The notes beneath the pieces were generated by a model. That model was not told the DNA's origin. It saw only the letters and a program-made list of their open reading frames with translations, and did not search any database. Made by a program: the position numbers and the translations under genes. DNA of 64,000 nt from Deuterostichococcus epilithicus (lineage: Eukaryota; Chlorophyta; Trebouxiophyceae; Prasiolales; Stichococcaceae): assembly GCA_033439295.1 (NCBI GenBank), contig JAVTLE010000017.1:1054001-1118000 (forward strand). Direction: 5' to 3'. Below are positions 57,923-64,000 of this stretch, piece after piece; the stretch's first letter is position 1; every line of letters begins with the position of its first letter.

Positions 57923-60213
57923 ATGCCGCGAACCATGCTGGCCTCCACTCTTCTGCTCCTGTGCAGCAGCCTGGCAAGCATCACGGAGCCAGCCAATCCG
58001 TCAAGCCTCAAACTTCTGGCAGGTGACACGCAAGCAGCAGCTGCAAAGTCCACCCAAATCACGGTCTCAATCTGTCGTGTGCTACATCGATTTCCACCCT
58101 GCTGCCTCGGTCACATCGATGTCCCCTGATCAATGCACCCGCCTGCCCCCACACTTTGCCTCATAATGCACCTTTCTCATGTCGTTGGGCGAATGCTGCC
58201 GAATCTTATGCACCATCTCCTCAGTTGGCCGCATGAATGCCTGATCGCAAAGGATGCTCATGTGTAACTATCAGAATGCTTACTTAATAATGAAATGCAG
58301 CGTCCGGCGCCCGACACCTTCAACAAAAAGCACCGGCGCCAACCGCCACGCCTGGGAAGGCCAGTGGTTTGACGCTGGCACCGACAGCGGGCGCCGCCAC
58401 CCTAGTTTGCGCGCCGGACGACTTGTTGTGCTTTGAGATACAGGCTACACGGTGGGCAGTGCTGCTTGCTTCCGTGCCTGCTCACAGAACGTCCATCTAG
58501 CAGGCGACATTGCCGCACAACCGTGCATCGCGGCAGGTCTGTCTGCCGACTTGTCCTGTTGCAGTGGATAAACATGATGGCATCAGTCCTATCTGGGCTG
58601 TGCTCGAGTAGCAGGGGCTTGGTGCTTGACAATGGCCACCAAATGCCTGCAGAGCCGCTGAGGAGCGCAACTGTACTGCTGCGTCCGAAGCGGCTGCAGC
58701 GTTGACGCGTGCCATCAACTCTGGCGTTTTCATGCCTACGAATGGCGGCGGTGCGCAGATGCGACCCGACTGCATGCCTTGCATCCTTGGATGATCATCA
58801 GGTGGCCCTTCTGGCAGTCTGGCAGCGATGAGCTGTCAGCAGGGACCTGCGTACCCACGAGCCAATTGCGTCATGAAGTTGCCCATCGTTGAAAGGGCTC
58901 CGCCAGAATGCGGCAATGCGAATTGTCACAAACGCAATTTGTCACATCAGCTCGCTCGAGACAATCAGCAGCTTCCCCACTCTCTAGTACTGTTGAAAGT
59001 GTATGACACAATCAGCAGCTGGGTGCACGACTCAATCCTCACTGGGGAGTTTTCAGTGTGCATGACTTTCACCAATGCGGTGCTCACAGCCGTCGCCGCC
59101 GCGGTGGCGCAAACTGCGGCGGCCGCTGAACGCTGCCTCCGGGCCGGCGCACCCGCACCCATCGACGAGTTGCTGCCTGGCACTGCTGCCCCGCTGCCAA
59201 GTAAGACTCGATACATTCAGGCACGTCTGCAGCAGTGCAAGCAATAAGCCGCCCTCCCGGTGGCGCTCGAAACACTGCTCCATGCTCGCTCATGGTGGCA
59301 TGAACAGCATGCCAAAATGTGCGGCAACTGTCGGTTTGTAATGGCAGGCGGTGCATGTGCGGCTGGGCGTGGCCTTGCCGATTCCTGCTGCTGGCTGCAG
59401 CTGTGCTTCCCACCGTGTCGGAAGGGTACTAGGCTGAACAGGCTGAGGGGTACATGTTGGTCGCAGACTCTGCTGTGGCTGAAGCGGCGCTGGCTGCTGG
59501 CACGGCGGCAGCCGCCGCCAATGTTGCGGCGGCCCAGGTGGGCTGAGCAATCGTGACATGAGAATAACATTGCTTTGGTTATGCAAGGTCTGCAGTTGGT
59601 GCACATCGAGTCTCGCATCCTTGAAAGATGCTTGTCGCGCGGGTGATGTCAGCTGACACAGCACATCAGCATTGCCGGGGTTTTGTCCACACTGGAAACC
59701 GTCAAGCGCTAGCTGGCCTGCGTTGCGACCCCATTGAGTGGTGTGAGCTCCGCATCACAAATTTCTGGAACTGCCACGCGCCTGCCAGCATTGAGTGTAC
59801 TGCATCACTTGTCTGGTCTCCTTTTCCAATCAGACAGATTGCTGTGGGTGTTGGTGTTCTCCAGGCCAGAGCGCATTCAGCTGCGCACAACTGCACTGGC
59901 GCCGCAACAGAGGCCGCCACTGCACAGCGCGGCTTTCATGACGCCAATGCAACAGCTCCAGGCGGGTCGTCGCACAAAGAGAGCATTCTCAATCGTAAGA
60001 GTACACTCATATAGAGACCGTGCGGACTGTGATCTGGCGAAGTAAACACCACCCTCGCTTATGCAGTCAGACATGATGAGCGCCAGATGCAGACTTGATA
60101 TGTTTGTGCATGCAGGGTCACCTGCAGCGCAAGCGGCATTCGCATCGTCCAGGCAAGCCGCAACAGCGGCAATGACCTGCACACCACTGGCAGTCCATGT
60201 GGGAGGTGGCTGA
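57923..60213 (+). CDS. Secreted alanine-rich protein, seven exons
   Basis: Exons: 57923-58022, 58301-58451, 58653-58750, 59057-59200, 59467-59537, 59865-59994 and 60116-60213. They total 792 nt (263 residues) with every phase matching. The N-terminus MPRTMLASTLLLLCSSLASI is a good signal peptide. The first intron falls in phase 1 after LLAG, the same place as in the next gene (LLKG). Later exons are alanine-rich: NCTAASEAAAALTRAIN, LTAVAAAVAQTAAAAERC, VAEAALAAGTAAAAANVAAA, NCTGAATEAATAQRGFHDAN. The NCT-A-(S/T)EAA segment occurs twice. Cysteines are scattered and could form disulphides. No known domain was recognised; a cell-wall or extracellular structural role is only a guess. Individual exons other than the first could be wrong, because the protein is low in complexity. 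Confidence 0.55.
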
Positions 60214-60931
60214 AGTAGTACCTGCAATCAGCTGGTTCCAGCCGCCAGAAACAGAGACGGCGGCCACTGGCGTATTGTATTGAGCGTCAAGCATCAGGGG
60301 CTGATAAAGGCTGACTGGCCTGCAACATTCTGCTAGCCGCAGTGCTGGCAAGCACTCACAATGCTGTGGTAATTGGGGCGAGCTGCAGCCGGGGCGGCCA
60401 AAACTTTTCCGGTCATGCGCATTGGAACACATTAACGGTCAGGGCAGCAGCGTCAGGATGGGATTTGCGAAGAATCACAGAGCGCAGGCTGTGCGCTGGG
60501 TTGGAAATTGGAAGATTTAGATCTAGACTTCATCAGCACCATAACGTACGGTAAAGCACCAGCCTGTTCTGAGAGGGGATATTTGTCTGGCTGCTTGCAA
60601 ACCCCACAAAGGGGTTCCCGGTCTTGGATCGGCAATGCCTCCTGAGATTCTCTGAGATGACTGAGGCGTGGCAGCAGGAGCACACAGGTGCCTCCACCAT
60701 TTGGAGCACCATGATGTAATGGCCATGCAAAATTGTAGGTTAGGTTACCTTCTGGCATCGCGAGAGGTAGCCGTTGGGACAAAGCGGCAGCCGGGAGAGA
60801 CGCAGCCACAATATTCCAGCGCTGCCTCCATTTCTGAACCTCTTACGAAAAGCACGCAAATTGTCACCGGAGCCCGACGCAGCCCCTGCCCCCAAAGCAG
60901 CTTGCACCTCGTCTCGACGACGGCGGAAAAC
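60214..60931. other. Intergenic region between the two alanine-rich genes
   Basis: About 720 nt with no supported exon; presumably the 3' flank of the upstream gene and the promoter of the next. Confidence 0.5.
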
Positions 60932-63489
60932 ATGGCGGCACACACCTTCGTGCTGCTCGCGCTTGCGCTGGCGCTCGTTACGATACCAAACACAGCTTCG
61001 GCGCGACTGTTGAAGGGTAACTTCCTTCGGGTGTTCATGTTCTCGCGTCTTCATGTTCTCGGCGGGCTTCAGGGGTTGCTGGTTGCTGAAGTCGATGGGG
61101 TACCCCGAGAGGGCTCGCTCGTTGCGTTGGCGTCCGGCATGCCCCGCTGGTAGTGCCCTGCTGCAGTATGGATGCAAGTTTGAAAGACGTCAGCTGCATA
61201 AACTGTCCTCCTGCTGGCGAGTGTCTGCCCGGGCTATCGTCACGTAATGTCTGGCCGTCGAATTCGTCTGTCCACGCACAAACTCAGAACCACCAGATGC
61301 ATTGTTGCAACATTTTCATGTGTGTGCGCGTTCTGAGGGGAGCAGCATGGCAAGCGCCGCAGCGCACATGATGTTCTATCTGTAAAGCCAGCTGAGAAAT
61401 ATCACTACCACTTTTTTTGCCCCTTCTCGCAAATGAGCCGCTGCTGGTCACGACCCTTGGACTGTGCGCTTGGGGTTGTACGTTTTGCGACAAATCAGTG
61501 TGATGGTATGCAGAGCGCAACATGCTGCAATTTACGCAGTTGTTTGGTGTCCCCGCTGCCGCTGCGGCGGTTGCCTCGGGCATCAGCCAAAGCGCGGCTG
61601 CCGCGGCTGCAGCCTCCTCAGGCACGCATCATAGAACTTCCATGTCAGATATACATACTAGACCTACACACCCAAGATCGGAATGTGCTTGAATTGCAAG
61701 AGTTGTGGAATTCTTGCCAGCCTGCCTGTCAGCACGCACATTCTTTCCTGGTGCTTGTGTGGTCCGTACCTGAGCACACAATTGGACACCCATCTCACAA
61801 AATGCCCTTCCATGCACTGCTGCAGGGGACGACTCTGCTGCGGCTGCCGCGGCCGCAAGTGCTACCAACATCTATGCCTCGGGCGCCAGCCTCTATTCGA
61901 ACGCCGCTGCCGCTGCAGCAGCTGCAGGCGACTTTGGTGAGCCTTTTTTCTATGACTGCGATATTTCTGCTGCGCGGCCGGCAGCAGCAAATCCACTTGA
62001 CGATAGTCAAACAGCTGTCCAGTCAGATGCAAGTGGACCAGCACTTTCTGAGGCTGGCATGCGCACATATAGCACTGACGATACATGCTGAAAAAGACAA
62101 ATGTTTGCAGACACTGCTGGCTCAGCAGCGGCAGCGGCAGCGGTCGCCTCAGACCACGCATCATCTGCCGCTGCCGCCGCCGCAGCAGCGGGCGACAACT
62201 CGGCTGCAGCAGCGGCTGTGGCAGCCAGCGGCTCGGCCGCCGCTGCCGCCGCTGCCGCTAGCGGATCAGGCTTTGGGAACAGCGATGCTGCCTCCGGTGC
62301 TGCTGCAGGTGGGAGATATGCAACCACATCAATCCAGCACAGACAGGCTTGAAGTTGCATGCCAAACCTCCGAGCTTGCAGCTGTCAGTAGATGCAGAAG
62401 AGGTATGTATCCGCCGTTTTTCCAACGGGTGGTCTTTGACCATCGATGCCTGCAGGGCGCAAGCTGCTCCAGTTCACACAGCACTTTGGCGTCCCTGCCG
62501 CCGCCGCAGCTGCTGCCTCGGGGGACGGCCAGGCCGCCGCCGCAGCTGCCGCAGTGGACTCAGGCAATCACGCACTGTTGCGCTTGTAGTGTATCGTGCA
62601 CCCTTGCCATTCAATCTTGCTTGCAGCACCCGTGCATTGGCCACATATGCATCACATCTGGCGACATCAATCGCTATTATTAGGATGACATTCATCAAGA
62701 AGGATGAATGCATGTGGAACGAACCTGCGGTTGTTGTGCACTGGGTGGGTGACCCATCTACAGTATCCTGGTGCAGGCGACGAGTCTGCAGCTGCTGCTG
62801 CGGCCGTGGCTGCAACCAACTTCTACGCCAGGAGCGCCCACTTCTACTCGCAGGCCGCTGCTGCAGCAGCAGCCGCTGGCGACTCTGGTGCGCCGCCTGT
62901 CCCTGCAGATTCGTTTGTCAAAAGCGCAACGTAGTTGTGCTTCACTCAAGACACAGCTGGAATCCAACACCTTCCAGCCGTGGTGGGAGGCCAGTAACGC
63001 ATGCGTTCAGACCGAGGCAAAGGCAGAGCCAGCTAATGCAGAGGTGTCATGTAGCTCATCATGGTGTGGTGTTGTCGCCTCAGATATTTCCTCCTCTGCT
63101 GCGGCGGCTGCTGCCGCTGCCTCGGACCACGCGTCGTCCAGCGCCGCCGCTGCTGCCGCAGCAGGCGACAACTCTGCTGCTGCAGCAGCTGCTGCAGCGA
63201 GCGGCTCGGCTGCTGCTGCTGCGGCAGCTGCCGGCGGCGGATCGGGATTCAACTCCAGCGGCAACAGTCGAAGCGCCTCTGGCGCTGCAGCAGGTAAACT
63301 GAATTAATTTGCAAACATAAGTGCGATAACATTTTCCTGCTTCCGAGGGATCGATGGGATTCAGTTGTGCGGTTGCTTAGGCTTCAGGATGGAGAAAATC
63401 GCACCGTCGGAATTATTGCACATGTGCAACACGGACATGCTTTCCATGTGCAACTGACAGTAGACTCTATTTCAAATGTAGGCCGCTGA
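60932..63489 (+). CDS. Secreted alanine-rich protein with duplicated exon cassette
   Basis: Exons: 60932-61016 (signal peptide MAAHTFVLLALALALVTIP, cleavage near TASA/RLL), 61154-61243 (Cys-rich, DASLKDVSCINCPPAGECLPG in style), then six exons all in phase 1: A 61514-61621, B 61826-61936, C 62111-62308, A' 62456-62563, B' 62777-62887, C' 63084-63293. A and A' (108 nt each) read LQFTQLFGVPAAAAAVAS and LLQFTQHFGVPAAAAAAAS. B and B' (111 nt each) read ATNIYASGASLYSNAA and ATNFYARSAHFYSQAA. C and C' (198 and 210 nt) read ASDHASS and GDNSAAAA in both. Exons A and A' end in GC donors (TCAG/GCACGC and TCAG/GCAATC). A two-codon last exon ending at 63489 keeps the frame and would give 342 residues, but the gene could continue beyond. 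Function is unknown; an extracellular or wall location is inferred. Confidence 0.7.
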
Positions 63490-64000
63490 ACAGTATGTAC
63501 ACGCGCCACCCAGATGGTGAAGCACGGACCACGCTGTCAAGCCATTATTGCAAGGGGTGGTGAATCCACATCTTTGGGCCGGCGCAAGACATTCGACATG
63601 GTCAGCAAAACAGCCAAAGGGATAGTCCATCTGCAAACTGAAACAACAATGAGCGTACTAGTAATCGTCGTACTAGCAGCGTTCTATGGTAGGATTGATG
63701 AACACAACGGCTCAATTGCTTAGTCTGCACGCAAACAAGTCTGGAACTGTGCATGGTAGGGTCAGGTGCTGTTCACTTGCCACATTGACGATTCGATTGC
63801 GACGGACCTCCTCATGCGACAACCCCAATCCCGAATTCATTTGTCAAACTACCTGCCGCACGCGGCTCCGTCCCCAACCTTGCACCAGCAGTCCATTTGA
63901 AGTCTTGTTTGAATAGTGGCCGCGCAATGCTGCTGACTCTCCAGCATGAAAGCGGGGGGGGGGGGCTAATCGCCGTCTCCCCCAGCGGGCCATCAGACTC
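63490..64000. other. 3' flank with poly-G run
   Basis: No supported exon. A run of twelve G lies at 63954-63965 near the window end. Frames here may belong to the 3' untranslated region of the alanine-rich gene or to a gene outside the window. Confidence 0.45.

Noticed and set aside
61433-62683. 416-codon plus-strand frame rich in Leu, Gln and Pro
   Set aside because: It is the shifted frame of the alanine-codon exons A, B, C and A'; GCN repeats read in another frame give Leu/Gln/Pro.
62007-63264. Minus-strand poly-alanine frames
   Set aside because: The reverse complement of GCx-rich repeats also encodes alanine; only the plus frame has phase-consistent splice sites and a signal peptide.
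1-64000. tRNA genes, CRISPR arrays, transposons
   Set aside because: No tRNA B-box-like GGTTCGAATCC, no regular spacer-repeat array, and no transposase or reverse-transcriptase motifs were seen by eye; a tRNAscan or RepeatMasker run would be decisive.

Overview
This window looks like nuclear DNA of a green alga, probably a trebouxiophyte of the Coccomyxa type. The reasons are many short exons, introns ending in a strong TGCAG or CGCAG acceptor, moderately high G+C, TGTAA motifs 3' of genes, and proteins of plant/algal type (plastid-type HSP20, PAN/Apple secreted protein). No bacterial operons, tRNAs, rRNAs or CRISPR arrays were seen. Taxonomy is inferred. All gene models were built by hand from conserved protein blocks, splice signals and reading phase.

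Positions 688 to 57500 hold ten paralogous genes of the zinc-free medium-chain dehydrogenase/reductase (MDR) superfamily. They most resemble NADPH-dependent 2-enoyl-thioester reductases (ETR, MECR-like). I call them G1 to G10: G1 (688-5169, -), G2 (7558-11412, +), G3 (12796-16361, +), G4 (16922-20576, -), G5 (21213-23855, +), G6 (24644-27629, +), G7 (30348-35595, -), G8 (35973-40506, +), G9 (47706-53038, +) and G10 (53826-57500, +). For nine of them the exons sum to an exact multiple of three and give proteins of 333-354 residues; G7 has a damaged or unresolved exon. G2 and G3 are a recent tandem duplication. G1-G4 and G10 share a C-terminal block of the type found in MECR (LRGF..xxW). G5-G9 carry a different block, best seen as KTL..FIIYSW in G5 and G6 and much diverged in G9.

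Other genes are interspersed. 28326-29378 (-) and 57923-60213 (+) encode small secreted or anchored Ala/Ser-rich proteins. 60932-about 63489 (+) encodes a secreted Ala-rich protein with a tandemly duplicated three-exon cassette. 43049-43839 (+) encodes a secreted PAN/Apple-domain protein. 44826-46833 (-) encodes an HSP20 with a likely plastid transit peptide.

The most unusual features are the size and divergence of the ETR-like array, including three members lacking the expected catalytic tyrosine; about 11 percent GC-AG introns; repeated degenerate copies of exons lying just upstream of the real exon; and the duplicated exon cassette. How the ten reductases work together is not visible. Enoyl-thioester or enone/quinone reduction is the expected chemistry, and the absence of clear transit peptides suggests cytosolic action for most.
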